A stretch of 64,000 nucleotides of DNA from assembly GCF_008974285.1 (NCBI RefSeq), contig NZ_BKZV01000004.1:170752-234751 (forward strand), written 5' to 3'. Of the stretch, positions 28,189 through 35,980 are shown piece by piece. Numbering within the stretch: the first letter of the stretch is position 1; the number at the start of each line of letters is the position of its first letter. A program made the translations under genes and the position numbers. Source of the stretch: Thermogemmatispora aurantia (GTDB taxonomy: Bacteria > Chloroflexota > Ktedonobacteria > Ktedonobacterales > Ktedonobacteraceae). The notes beneath the pieces are model-generated. The model was not told where the DNA came from, made no database searches, and worked only from the letters and a program-made list of their open reading frames with translations.

Positions 28189-28303
28189 TATCCTAAGAGA
28201 CCGCTCCTGTCCTGTGCTATGTAGCTGGGCAGAAGCTGAAATTGCATTTCTGGATGCATCCGCCTTCCAGGCAGCAGTCTTCTCTGCCGTGGTGGCTGCT
28301 GCT
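28189..28303. repeat. 115-bp duplicated element, copy B
   Basis: Second copy of the element at 24941-25055, about 90 percent identical, same orientation. It runs straight into a fragment of an HTH gene, so at least this copy looks like part of a duplication junction. Confidence 0.8.
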
Positions 28304-28309
28304 GAGTGG

Positions 28310-28435
28310 CCTCGCCCGGGCCAGGTGATCCGCTACTGCCGGTGTCTGAAGCGGCGTCCTGATGGCAAATGCTGGACCCAGGCCGACCTGGCGCGGGCGT
28401 GCGCTGTAAGCATGCAGAGCGTTTGCAATCGGTGA
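28310..28435 (+). pseudogene. Broken N-terminal fragment of an HTH/TPR gene
   Basis: Residues read here (PRPGQVIRYCRCLKRRPDGK and then WTQADLARACAV) match the intact gene at 28781 in 26 of 33 positions. The reading frame then changes to unrelated sequence (SMQSVCNR) and stops at 28435, so helix-turn-helix completion and the whole TPR tail are missing. Several Arg/Tyr/Leu positions have become Cys. There is no start codon with a ribosome binding site immediately upstream. It is a decayed partial duplicate sitting 370 bases before its intact relative. Confidence 0.65.
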
Positions 28436-28780
28436 CCTGCCTGGAGGGGGAGAAGCGGGAGCAAAGGGAGCAAGAGGATACCTGGCTCCAGGCAGGCCAG
28501 GCGTGGGCACGAGGACAGAGCTGACGAGACTGCCACCTACCACGACCTCAGTGCGCTTCCCCCAATGGTTCCCGAGAGAGGGAATCGATCCCTGCCATCG
28601 ATTGTCAAAGCAATCGCTCGCCTTTTTCACTGGTCTAGTCTCGCTATCAAGAGATGATGAACTCCTGGTTCTGCTTTTCCTTCGGAAGCTCTTGCGTTGC
28701 TCTCCCTCCCTCCGTATACTGGCTCTAGCGTTTACGTGGCTTCCCTGTTTTCCGCAGAGGGAAAGGAGCGCCTGATAGCA

Positions 28781-30076
28781 ATGGCTGCTACGTCTGAATC
28801 GCTGGGGAGCTGTCATGATCGCGCTGGCGGTTGTCCCTGGTGGGTACAGCTTGGCTATCCGCCTTTTGAGGCGGGGCCTGATCACCTTCCTCGCCCGGGG
28901 CAGGTGGTCCGTCACTATCGGCGTCTGAAGCGGCGTCCTGATGGCAAGCGCTGGACCCAAGCCGACCTGGCGCGGGCGCTGGGCGTCACTGAAAGGTATG
29001 TGAACCTCATGGAGCATCACGACGAAGGCTTTGACAGTTTCTCTCGACGACGATTTCTCGCGGAGATCCTGGCCATCCCTCCTGTCCTGTTGGGCCTGGC
29101 GGAGCTGCCGGGTTTCGGGCAGCAGACTGCAGCGCTGCAACCTCCCGCAGTGATCAGCCGTCCGGCCATTGATGTGGAGCAGGTGGCACGACGTTTGTCC
29201 GCCTTGAATCGCAAAGGGGACCTCAGTACCGCTGGCCCGGAGCTGCCAGTGGTTGAGACCACCCTGGGCGGGCTGTATGAGGCGTTGCCGTTTGCCAGAG
29301 GAGATCAGCCACACCTCAAACGCTTGCTGGTGGGTTATCACACCCTGGCGGGTTCGGTACTGCGCGATGAGCAGCAGCCGCAGCGAGCGCTGGAGCATCT
29401 CAACAAGGCTGTTGGTTGGGCCAATTCGCTGCAGCAGGAGCCGCAACTGGCCTTTGCACTCTACCGACGGATGACGGCCCTGATCGAGTTTGGCCAGATT
29501 GAGCAGGCGCTGCAGGATGAGCAACGGGCGCGGCGGCTGCTGCCGCGTCTGCCGGCTGATTTGCGGGTCGCGCTCTTGCTGCGCGGTGCGCTGGCTCAGG
29601 CGCGGACAGTGGAGGCGCAACGCCGGCCAGGCGGGGTGCTGGCGCTGTTGGATGAGGCGGCTGCCTGGCTGGGCGAGGCCCTGGCCGGCTCGGGAGGAGA
29701 TCATCACTATCATCTGCCTTTGAGTAGGGAGCGTTTTCAGATCGATCGGGCCGCGGTGCTGTTGGCGCTCAACTGGCCCCGGGAGGCGTTGGATAGTCTG
29801 CCAACGCGCCAGTTGAGCGGTATGACGCGCGCCAATGTCTATGCAGAGCTGTTGGCGGCGGAGGCCTATGCGCGGCTGGGCGAGTATGAGCAGGCGGCGG
29901 CGCTGGGCCTGGAGGCGGTACCTGTGGCGCACGCGATCCGTAGTCAGGTGAATCTGGACCGGGCGCGCCGGCTCGTGGAGCAGCTGGCGGCTTCGCCGTT
30001 TGGCAGTGCGCCGGAAGTGGCGCGCCTGCGGTTGTTGCTGAACCAGCCGGGACGCGGGCGCGGGCGCACTCTCTAG
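28781..30076 (+). CDS. XRE-type HTH/TPR protein (paralogue 4)
   Basis: 431 residues if started at the ATG at 28781, which follows GGGAAAGGAG at a rather long distance. The first 40 residues are unusual, with Cys and Trp (SCHDRAGGCPWWVQLGYPP). The HTH follows at about 45-95 (LKRRPDGKRWTQADLARALG). From residue 130 on there are TPR-like helical repeats with many Gln/Glu/Ala/Leu. A fragment of a related gene lies just upstream at 28310. A strong terminator (30261-30294) and then the CRISPR array follow. Presumed DNA-binding regulator; partner and target unknown. Confidence 0.8.
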   Translation: MAATSESLGSCHDRAGGCPWWVQLGYPPFEAGPDHLPRPGQVVRHYRRLKRRPDGKRWTQADLARALGVTERYVNLMEHHDEGFDSFSRRRFLAEILAIPPVLLGLAELPGFGQQTAALQPPAVISRPAIDVEQVARRLSALNRKGDLSTAGPELPVVETTLGGLYEALPFARGDQPHLKRLLVGYHTLAGSVLRDEQQPQRALEHLNKAVGWANSLQQEPQLAFALYRRMTALIEFGQIEQALQDEQRARRLLPRLPADLRVALLLRGALAQARTVEAQRRPGGVLALLDEAAAWLGEALAGSGGDHHYHLPLSRERFQIDRAAVLLALNWPREALDSLPTRQLSGMTRANVYAELLAAEAYARLGEYEQAAALGLEAVPVAHAIRSQVNLDRARRLVEQLAASPFGSAPEVARLRLLLNQPGRGRGRTL

Positions 30077-30260
30077 ACCAGGCCGGGCGAGGCAAGCAGC
30101 TCTGCAATGAAGATGGGGCCTGCCTGGGATGCCAGGCCGAAGGGAGGGGAAGCCAGAGGCTGATGCTGGATCTCAACTTCCAGGCAGGCCCTCTGGTCTC
30201 CTTGGTGACGGCAGGCTGAGCGAGGCCGCTGCTGTTCGCCCTCGCTGGAAGTGCTAAGGG

Positions 30261-30294
30261 AAAAGCCACGCTCCCATGAGCGTGGCTTTTTTTT
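30261..30294. terminator. Strong intrinsic terminator, probably bidirectional
   Basis: AAAAGCCACGCTC (30261-30273), loop CCAT, GAGCGTGGCTTTT (30278-30290), extended to eight Ts by 30294. The 13-base perfect stem separates the HTH/TPR gene (plus strand) from the CRISPR array transcribed from the other side; on the minus strand four Us follow the stem. Confidence 0.9.
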
Positions 30295-30297
30295 GGT

Positions 30298-31453
30298 GTT
30301 CCAGTCCCAAACCGGGCTAAAGCGGCTTGCTGACTCTGCTGCGACGTTGTGTCCTTCCCGCCGCTTACATAGTTCTAGTCCCTAAACGGGCTAAAGCAGC
30401 TTTCTGACGTGCTTTTGCCGGAGCGCGGCGCGGATGGCACGCGAGTTCTAATCCCTAAACGGGCTAAAGCAGCTTTCTGACTCAGTCGCCTTGATCAGGT
30501 TCACCAGGTAGAGACCATAGCGTTCTAATCCCTAAACGGGCTAAAGCAGCTTTCTGACAGGGAGAAGAGGTGGAGGCAGGAGATCCGACCGAGATTGTTC
30601 TAATCCCTAAACGGGCTAAAGCAGCTTTCTGACCATAATATGCCATGATCGCCCGCGCGCTCGTAATGATGGTTCTAATCCCTAAACGGGCTAAAGCAGC
30701 TTTCTGACTTTGAGCGATCTGCCGGACGCTCTCCCCAGGGGCCTGGTTCTAATCCCTAAACGGGCTAAAGCAGCTTTCTGACTTTGAGCGATCTGCCGGA
30801 CGCTCTCCCCAGGGGCCTGGTTCTAATCCCTAAACGGGCTAAAGCAGCTTTCTGACGGCGCGCGCTCCTGGAGTGGACCCGGCAGCAGGCCGCCCAGGAG
30901 TTCTAATCCCTAAACGGGCTAAAGCAGCTTTCTGACACCAAAAACCGGCTTTCAGAGAAGCCGGTCACAAGGTTCTAATCCCTAAACGGGCTAAAGCAGC
31001 TTTCTGACCCGCTTGCCGGACGACGCGCTAGAGGAATTCGTCTTGTTCTAATCCCTAAACGGGCTAAAGCAGCTTTCTGACCTAGTATGGAACAGGAGGT
31101 ACACAATGAAGAATCGCCGGGTTCTAATCCCTAAACGGGCTAAAGCAGCTTTCTGACGCTCGCTCTGACAGCTGACTTGACGCTGGCTTTGCGTGGTTCT
31201 AATCCCTAAACGGGCTAAAGCAGCTTTCTGACGCTGAGGGAGCACGTGTCGGAAATGCCGATCTGGGGTTCTAATCCCTAAACGGGCTAAAGCAGCTTTC
31301 TGACTCCGTCCCCGTACGCCTCCGTGGAGGTTGCCGGCCAGTTCTAATCCCTAAACGGGCTAAAGCAGCTTTCTGACCCACGTGGTCCTGACGTTGCCAC
31401 ATGGTTCTTTCCTCCTGTTCTAATCCCTAAACGGGCTAAAGCAGCTTTCTGAC
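30298..31453 (-). CRISPR. CRISPR array: 16 repeats of 37 bp, 15 spacers of 35-43 bp
   Basis: On the plus strand the repeat starts GTTCTAATCCCTAAACGGGC and ends TAAAGCAGCTTTCTGAC. Repeats begin at 30298, 30372, 30445, 30522, 30597, 30672, 30746, 30820, 30900, 30972, 31045, 31121, 31196, 31268, 31341 and 31417. The repeat at 30298 has several changes and the one at 30372 has one, so the old end is on the left. Read on the minus strand, repeats end in ATTAGAAC, resembling the usual eight-base 5' handle of Cas6-processed crRNAs, and a promoter lies just right of the array. Transcription is therefore leftward. Spacers 30709-30745 and 30783-30819 are identical. No cas gene is present in this window, so type cannot be assigned; the handle suggests a class 1 (type I or III) system acting in trans. 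Confidence 0.97.
30940..30965 (-). terminator. Terminator-like spacer inside the CRISPR array
   Basis: Within spacer 30937-30971, read on the minus (crRNA) strand, ACCGGCTT and AAGCCGGT form an 8-base stem with a 6-base loop, followed by a run of five Us. This has the form of an intrinsic terminator in the direction of array transcription. Confidence 0.6.
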
Positions 31454-31465
31454 AGCACCCTCTCT

Positions 31466-31494
31466 AATGTAGCATCTGGAGCGGCCTCTGTCAA
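31466..31494 (-). promoter_or_regulatory. CRISPR leader promoter
   Basis: On the minus strand TTGACA (complement of 31489-31494) and TACATT (complement of 31466-31471) are 17 bases apart, pointing into the array. The -10 box ends about 12 bases before the first repeat, so the transcribed leader is extremely short. The whole space between the array and the hairpin at 31512 is only 58 bases. Confidence 0.8.
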
Positions 31495-31511
31495 GCTTTT
31501 TCGAGCATCCC

Positions 31512-31541
31512 AAAAAAGCGGTCATCAGTGACCGCTTTTTT
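31512..31541. terminator. Bidirectional intrinsic terminator bordering the CRISPR leader
   Basis: AAAAAAGCGGTCA (31512-31524), loop TCAG, TGACCGCTTTTTT (31529-31541). The perfect 13-base stem with A and T tracts insulates the array promoter from minus-strand transcription coming from the right. Confidence 0.9.
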
Positions 31542-31990
31542 GCGGTAATGATGCCAGCCATAATGGCCCTGGAGGCGCCTGAAAAGCCATTCGAGGATCG
31601 CTGCGTGGAAAAGCCGGAGCCGAGATGCTCGAAGCGACGAGCACCAACGGCAACAATGACTTGAGGAATATTTCTCTCTCTAGGAGAGCAAAGGATATTT
31701 TTAGCTCGTGAGTCCAAGATGGCTCGACCCTGCAGTGCTGGCAGGTCAGTGCCCTGTGCTGAAGAGGGCGAAGCAAGTGAATGGAAGCGGCTAATTCAGT
31801 GAGCGAGAGCGAGCGGTCAGCAAGGGGAGGAAGCCGCAACGACTGCCGCCGTAGGCCGTAGACGGTGGATGGGTCGCTCCTGCCCTGCTCTCCGAGGCTC
31901 ACACGGCCAGCGCAGAAGCAGCACTAGCGAGCGAGCCGCCGCACCGTCCGGCGCCTGTCGCCGTGTGAGAGAGAAGAAGGATCAGCAACC
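31542..31990. other. 449-base gap without a recognised feature
   Basis: Minus-strand frames exist, one of 125 codons, but codon composition and lack of similarity make them unconvincing. No cas-like sequence, tRNA or repeat is visible. Confidence 0.5.
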
Positions 31991-32335
31991 CTACTGATCT
32001 GAGGGAAGCACGCGGCGCAACATGCTAATCACGAGCGCCATCTGCTCTTTGAGTGTAGCATTATCGGCTTGGAGAGCAGAAAAACGCCGCATTGCTTCCT
32101 CCTGGAAGCGAAGCGTCTGTTCCTCAAAGCGGATCAGGCGCTTCTCCTGGCGCTCGAAATCGAGCTTCAGGCTGTCCTGGGCGGTCTCAATGCGCGTCAG
32201 CGCCTGACGCATATTGCGGTGATCAATGGCCAGGAGATCGACTTTGCCCAGCTCTGCTTTGAGCATCGCGATCTCCTCTTGCAGAGGTGCCAGCTTTTGA
32301 TCGATCAGTTGCTCAACTTCCTCCCGACTTAGCAT
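31991..32335 (-). CDS. Coiled-coil hypothetical protein
   Basis: 114 residues, almost entirely charged and Leu/Ile/Gln in heptad order (EEVEQLIDQKLAPLQEEIAM and onward), predicted as one long parallel coiled coil with a short hydrophobic C-terminal patch (LVISMLRRVLP). There is no membrane segment or catalytic motif. GAGGAG lies eight bases before the ATG at 32335. It stands alone between the CRISPR locus and the dikinase operon. Functional guesses (structural or adaptor protein) would be speculation. Confidence 0.7.
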   Translation of the reverse strand: MLSREEVEQLIDQKLAPLQEEIAMLKAELGKVDLLAIDHRNMRQALTRIETAQDSLKLDFERQEKRLIRFEEQTLRFQEEAMRRFSALQADNATLKEQMALVISMLRRVLPSDQ

Positions 32336-32842
32336 GCGATCGACTCCTCATCATATTTCCTGAAGGCATACGCTGTTTCCTACCGCGCGGGCTGCTTGCT
32401 CAAAGCGAGACCGCCCACTGTGAGCATAACATCCCGGGCGTCTCCCGTCAAGCAACGCCAGGCAATCCCTGGCTGTCTCTCGCCTATGGGCCTGGCAGGC
32501 TCCCGGCTCCCCACCGCTCTCCCTCTTGGGGGCCGACCTTCTCCTGCCCGCTTGACTTTCGTTTATCGATAATTTATTCTTGATAGAGAGCAGCGGCACA
32601 GAGACATGTGCCGGCCTGGCTAGCCTGGACCTGCTCTTGCTTTACTACTTGCTTGCTTCTGAGTGCGCCAGCCGTGTGCACGCGCCACACGGCCCGGCCA
32701 GCGTTCAGCGCGAGGAACGCTCACACCCGACCAGGGCCGGCAGGATAGCCAGAGGGCGCGCCAGCCCAGCGCTGCGCAGAAGCCAGACAGCCCTCCCTGT
32801 ACCCGAGGTCGGGACCCGTTTTCAGAGAGGAAGGCTTATTTT
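32336..32842. other. Divergent leader region of the dikinase operon
   Basis: No gene is supported. The region holds the promoter/operator at 32552-32580 and about 260 bases of presumed 5' leader with no conserved riboswitch that I recognise. The reading frame of the dikinase gene is open back to 32663, but the encoded residues do not resemble the family. Confidence 0.5.
32552..32580 (+). promoter_or_regulatory. Promoter with embedded TTATCGATAA palindrome
   Basis: TTGACT at 32552-32557 and TATTCT at 32575-32580 with a 17-base spacer. The spacer contains TTATCGATAA (32563-32572), a perfect 10-base palindrome that would place a bound repressor between the two boxes. The GntR regulator encoded as the second gene of the operon is the natural candidate to bind it. 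Confidence 0.55.
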
Positions 32843-34576
32843 ATGAGCAGCAACGACGAAGTCCTGGGCACATTCTACGGTGACGAGAGCTTTCCCATCA
32901 GTTGGGAAGAGGGCGAGCAGGAACTGTTCTGGATCTACGACGACCTGCACATCCCTAACCCCGTCTCGCCCATGTTCTTCGACATCGGCGGCTGGTGGCT
33001 CACCTGCGACCACATGTTCCGGCGCTTCGGCACCCCTTTCGCCTGCGACTGGATCGCCAAAAACATCAACGGTTACGTCTACACCGCCGCCGTACCCGCC
33101 GACTCCTCATTACACGCCGAAGCTACCGAATACCAGGCGCGCTACGTCCCGCGCGTCCCGCGCGATCCCGACTATCCCCAGAAAATCGGCGCCTACATGA
33201 ACGCCGTCCTGCCCCACTACGCCCACAACTTCCTCGACTGGTGGCAGACACGGCTGCGTCCCGAAATGGAGCGCAACTTTGCCTACCTCGACAACTACGA
33301 CACCGAGCACGCCAGTCTCGTCGAGCTAGCCGTCCTCCTCGAGGACGCCATCGACATCCACGACCGTCACTGGAAAATCCACTGGATGCTCAACTTTGCC
33401 CAGTTCTCTTCGACTCTCAACCTCAACGCCCTCATCCAGGAAATCAAAGGCCAGGTCGACCCCAACCTGATGGGGCGCCTGCAAAGCTCGCTGGCCGACC
33501 GTAACTGGGACTCCATCGAGGCCCTCTGGCGCATCAAAGAAGAGATCAAGGCCGACGACGACCTGCGCCAGCTCTTCAAGCGCGGCGAAACCGCCGCCGA
33601 CATCTGGCGCGCCCTGCAACAATCCTCGCGCGGCCAGCAGCTCATTCGCGAACGCATCGAGCCGTATCAGCAGGAATTCGGCTACAAATCGATCTGGTCC
33701 CACGAATTCGCCTTCCCCACCTGGAAGGAGCAGGCCACGCCGATCATCGAGATCCTGCGCGGCTACCTGGAGACCGACTACGACTATCCGCGCACCATCC
33801 AGGGCGTACGCGAGGACCTTGACCGCGCCATTCACGAACTGATGGACGACGTCCCACCCGGCGAAGGGCGCGAGCGCCTGCAGCAGGCCCTTGACCTCTC
33901 ACTGCGCATGAACCCACTCACCCCTGATCACCACTTCTACATCGACCAGGGGACCAACGCCCGCCTGCGCCTGGTGCTCATCGCCATCGGCAAGAAGCTG
34001 GTCCAGGCCAAACTGCTCGACGACCCCGAAGACGTCATGTACCTGCGCTACAACGAGCTGCGCCTGCTCATGACCAATCCCGGCGCCGTCCCCGCCCGCG
34101 AACTGGTCTCGCAGCGGCGCGACGAGCGCGAGCGCGCCTACAACATTCGCCCGCGCGAATGGGTCGGCACCGCCACCAAAACGGCCCTGGCCTTCCCCTA
34201 CAACGCCCTCTGGGGCTTCCCGGAGAAGTTCTACAAGCAGCCGCCCCAGAAGAGCGACGAAATCCGCGGCCTGGCCGCCTCGCCCGGCGTTATCGAAGGA
34301 CCGGCGCGCGTCGTCCTCTCACTGGAGCAGTTCGACCAGGTACGCGAAGGCGACATCCTCGTCTGCCGCATGACCAATCCCGCCTGGGTCGTACTCTTCA
34401 CGCGCATCGTCGGCCTCGTCACCGACGCCGGCGGCGTGACCTCGCACCCGGCGGTTGTCTCGCGCGAGTTCGGCATCCCGGCAGTGGTTGGCACCTCCGA
34501 CGCCACCCAGCGCATCAAGACGGGCGACCGCATCCGCGTCAACGGTGCCACCGGCGTAGTGGAGGTCCTTGCTTGA
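32843..34576 (+). CDS. PEP-synthase-like swivelling-His subunit of a split small-molecule dikinase
   Basis: 577 residues. The C-terminal about 90 residues are a PEP-utilising mobile domain with the phosphorylatable His535 in TSHPAVVSREFGIPAVVG. The first about 480 residues are a Trp/Tyr/Asp-rich, mostly helical region without the ATP-grasp or the PEP barrel of PEP synthase. ATP-grasp is supplied by a separate gene at 35981. The same division of labour is known for phenylphosphate synthase, and rifampin phosphotransferase has the same three modules in one chain. So the protein probably binds an acceptor in its large helical part and carries phosphate on the His. The acceptor is unknown; a phenolic or heterocyclic hydroxyl would fit the operon. 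The ATG at 32843 follows GAGAGGAAGG; the longer frame is rejected. Confidence 0.82.
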   Translation: MSSNDEVLGTFYGDESFPISWEEGEQELFWIYDDLHIPNPVSPMFFDIGGWWLTCDHMFRRFGTPFACDWIAKNINGYVYTAAVPADSSLHAEATEYQARYVPRVPRDPDYPQKIGAYMNAVLPHYAHNFLDWWQTRLRPEMERNFAYLDNYDTEHASLVELAVLLEDAIDIHDRHWKIHWMLNFAQFSSTLNLNALIQEIKGQVDPNLMGRLQSSLADRNWDSIEALWRIKEEIKADDDLRQLFKRGETAADIWRALQQSSRGQQLIRERIEPYQQEFGYKSIWSHEFAFPTWKEQATPIIEILRGYLETDYDYPRTIQGVREDLDRAIHELMDDVPPGEGRERLQQALDLSLRMNPLTPDHHFYIDQGTNARLRLVLIAIGKKLVQAKLLDDPEDVMYLRYNELRLLMTNPGAVPARELVSQRRDERERAYNIRPREWVGTATKTALAFPYNALWGFPEKFYKQPPQKSDEIRGLAASPGVIEGPARVVLSLEQFDQVREGDILVCRMTNPAWVVLFTRIVGLVTDAGGVTSHPAVVSREFGIPAVVGTSDATQRIKTGDRIRVNGATGVVEVLA

Positions 34577-35214
34577 CGCTGACACGCAAGAGCCTGCGCC
34601 AGCAGATCAAAGAGATCCTGCTCACACGCATCCTGCAGGGCGAGTACCGACCCGGCGACCGCCTGATCGAGCTGCAGATCGCCCAGGAATTCGGCACCAG
34701 CCAGGCGCCGGTGCGCGAATCCCTGCGTGAGCTAGAGGCCCTCGGCTTCGTCGAGTCGGTCCCCTACCGCGGCGCGCGCGTGCGCGCTGTCTCCCAGCAG
34801 GAACTGGCCGAAGTCTATCCCGTGCGCGCCGCCATTGAAGAGGTGGCGGCGCGAGCGGCGGCGGTCCGCCTGGCCGGCGACGTCGGTGCCCTGGAGGCCG
34901 AGATCGCCGCCATGCACCGCGCTGCCGACGACGGCGACCTCTATGCCCAGGTCTGCCACGACGTCGCCTTCCATCGCCTGATCGTCGACGCCTGCGGCAA
35001 CCGCGTCCTGCAGGAAGTCTGGCGCTCGCTGCGCATCGAGGCCCGCACCCTCATCAGCGTCGTCAAAACCGAAATCGAGCCGCACCACCTGGCCGACATG
35101 CATCGTCCCATTCTGGAAGCGCTGCGCGCCGGCGACGGCGACCTGGCAGGCCGCCTGCTGCGCCAGCATGTCGAATTCTTCGGGGAACTGGTCCTGAAAG
35201 GAGAACACGCATGA
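34573..35214 (+). CDS. GntR-family (FCD subgroup) transcriptional regulator
   Basis: 213 residues: winged helix at about 8-70 (LTRILQGEYRPGDRL, EFGTSQAPVRESLRELEALG) and an all-helical FCD effector domain to the end, with His/Asp residues (HDVAFH, HLADMHRPI) that normally hold a metal or an organic acid. The start is a TTG at 34573 that overlaps the preceding TGA, with GGAGGT six bases upstream, so it is coupled to the dikinase gene. It likely represses the operon until an aromatic acid or similar ligand binds. The TTATCGATAA palindrome at 32563 is a candidate site. Confidence 0.87.
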   Translation: MTLTRKSLRQQIKEILLTRILQGEYRPGDRLIELQIAQEFGTSQAPVRESLRELEALGFVESVPYRGARVRAVSQQELAEVYPVRAAIEEVAARAAAVRLAGDVGALEAEIAAMHRAADDGDLYAQVCHDVAFHRLIVDACGNRVLQEVWRSLRIEARTLISVVKTEIEPHHLADMHRPILEALRAGDGDLAGRLLRQHVEFFGELVLKGEHA

Positions 35215-35936
35215 CTCGCCTTGTCGATCTCTCAATGCCGGTGCACAAGGGCATGATGACCTTCCCGCGCGTCGTCCCGCCGGCCCTGCTGATGTACGAG
35301 ACCTGGCAAGAATTCGCCGAAGGCATCGGCGCCGCCCAATACGGAGCCACCTGGCTGACGGCCTCCTATCTCGTCATCCAGGGCGACCACATCGGCACCC
35401 ACTGCGATGCCCTCAAACACGTGCGCGGCCCCGAGGCGCCCGGCCCCGAAGGCATTCCCCTGGAGTACTGCTACTCCGACGGCGTCGTCCTCGACTTCCG
35501 CGACAAGCCCTACGGCTACGGCATCACGCGCGCCGACATTGAGGAAGCCCTGGCCAGGATCAACTACACCCTCAAGCCGCGCGACATCGTTCTGATCCAG
35601 ACCGGCGCCTCAGCCTACAATACCGAGCCACGCTATCTCACCGATCACTGCGGCATGACGGCGGAGGCCACCCGCTACCTGATCTCGCAGGGCGTGCGCA
35701 TGATGGGAACCGATGCCCCAACCTTCGACCCGCCCGTCTGGGCCATGTTCGAGCGCAAACAGTTCTGGGAAGCCCACCTGGTCATGAAAGAAGAAGACTA
35801 CTGGCACCTGGAGAACCTGGTCAATCTTGATCAGCTGCCGCCCTGCAACTTCAAAGTGGCCGTCTTCCCCATCAAGTGGGTCGGTACCACCGGGGCGCCC
35901 GTGCGCGCCGTCGGCATCGTCGAAGATGAGGGCTAG
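35211..35936 (+). CDS. Cyclase-family metal-dependent hydrolase (kynurenine formamidase-like)
   Basis: 241 residues of the cyclase/kynurenine formamidase family, which hydrolyse amides, lactones or related bonds. The metal motif is complete: His60-Ile-Gly-Thr-His64-Cys-Asp66-Ala-Leu-Lys-His70. The start codon overlaps the regulator stop (ATGA). A second, more divergent member of the same family lies at 41978 in the same operon, so two successive hydrolytic steps or two related substrates are likely. Which bond is cut cannot be told from sequence. Confidence 0.86.
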   Translation: MTRLVDLSMPVHKGMMTFPRVVPPALLMYETWQEFAEGIGAAQYGATWLTASYLVIQGDHIGTHCDALKHVRGPEAPGPEGIPLEYCYSDGVVLDFRDKPYGYGITRADIEEALARINYTLKPRDIVLIQTGASAYNTEPRYLTDHCGMTAEATRYLISQGVRMMGTDAPTFDPPVWAMFERKQFWEAHLVMKEEDYWHLENLVNLDQLPPCNFKVAVFPIKWVGTTGAPVRAVGIVEDEG

Positions 35937-35980
35937 CGCCGGCAGTCAACGAGCGACGAGAGAGAAGGAGTGCGTGTATC

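Noticed and set aside
28217..29932. 571-codon minus-strand frame
   Set aside because: Antisense to the HTH/TPR gene at 28781 and running through the repeat and the HTH fragment; no domain seen.
30298..31453. Short frames inside the CRISPR array (for example minus strand 31048-31245)
   Set aside because: They only translate the repeats.
31525..31902. 125-codon minus-strand frame next to the CRISPR leader
   Set aside because: I considered a cas-like or toxin gene, but the residues show no motif, and part of the frame covers the terminator hairpin at 31512-31541.
32663..32842. 60-residue N-terminal extension of the dikinase His subunit
   Set aside because: Arg/Ser/Pro-rich and unlike the family; the ATG at 32843 has its own ribosome binding site.
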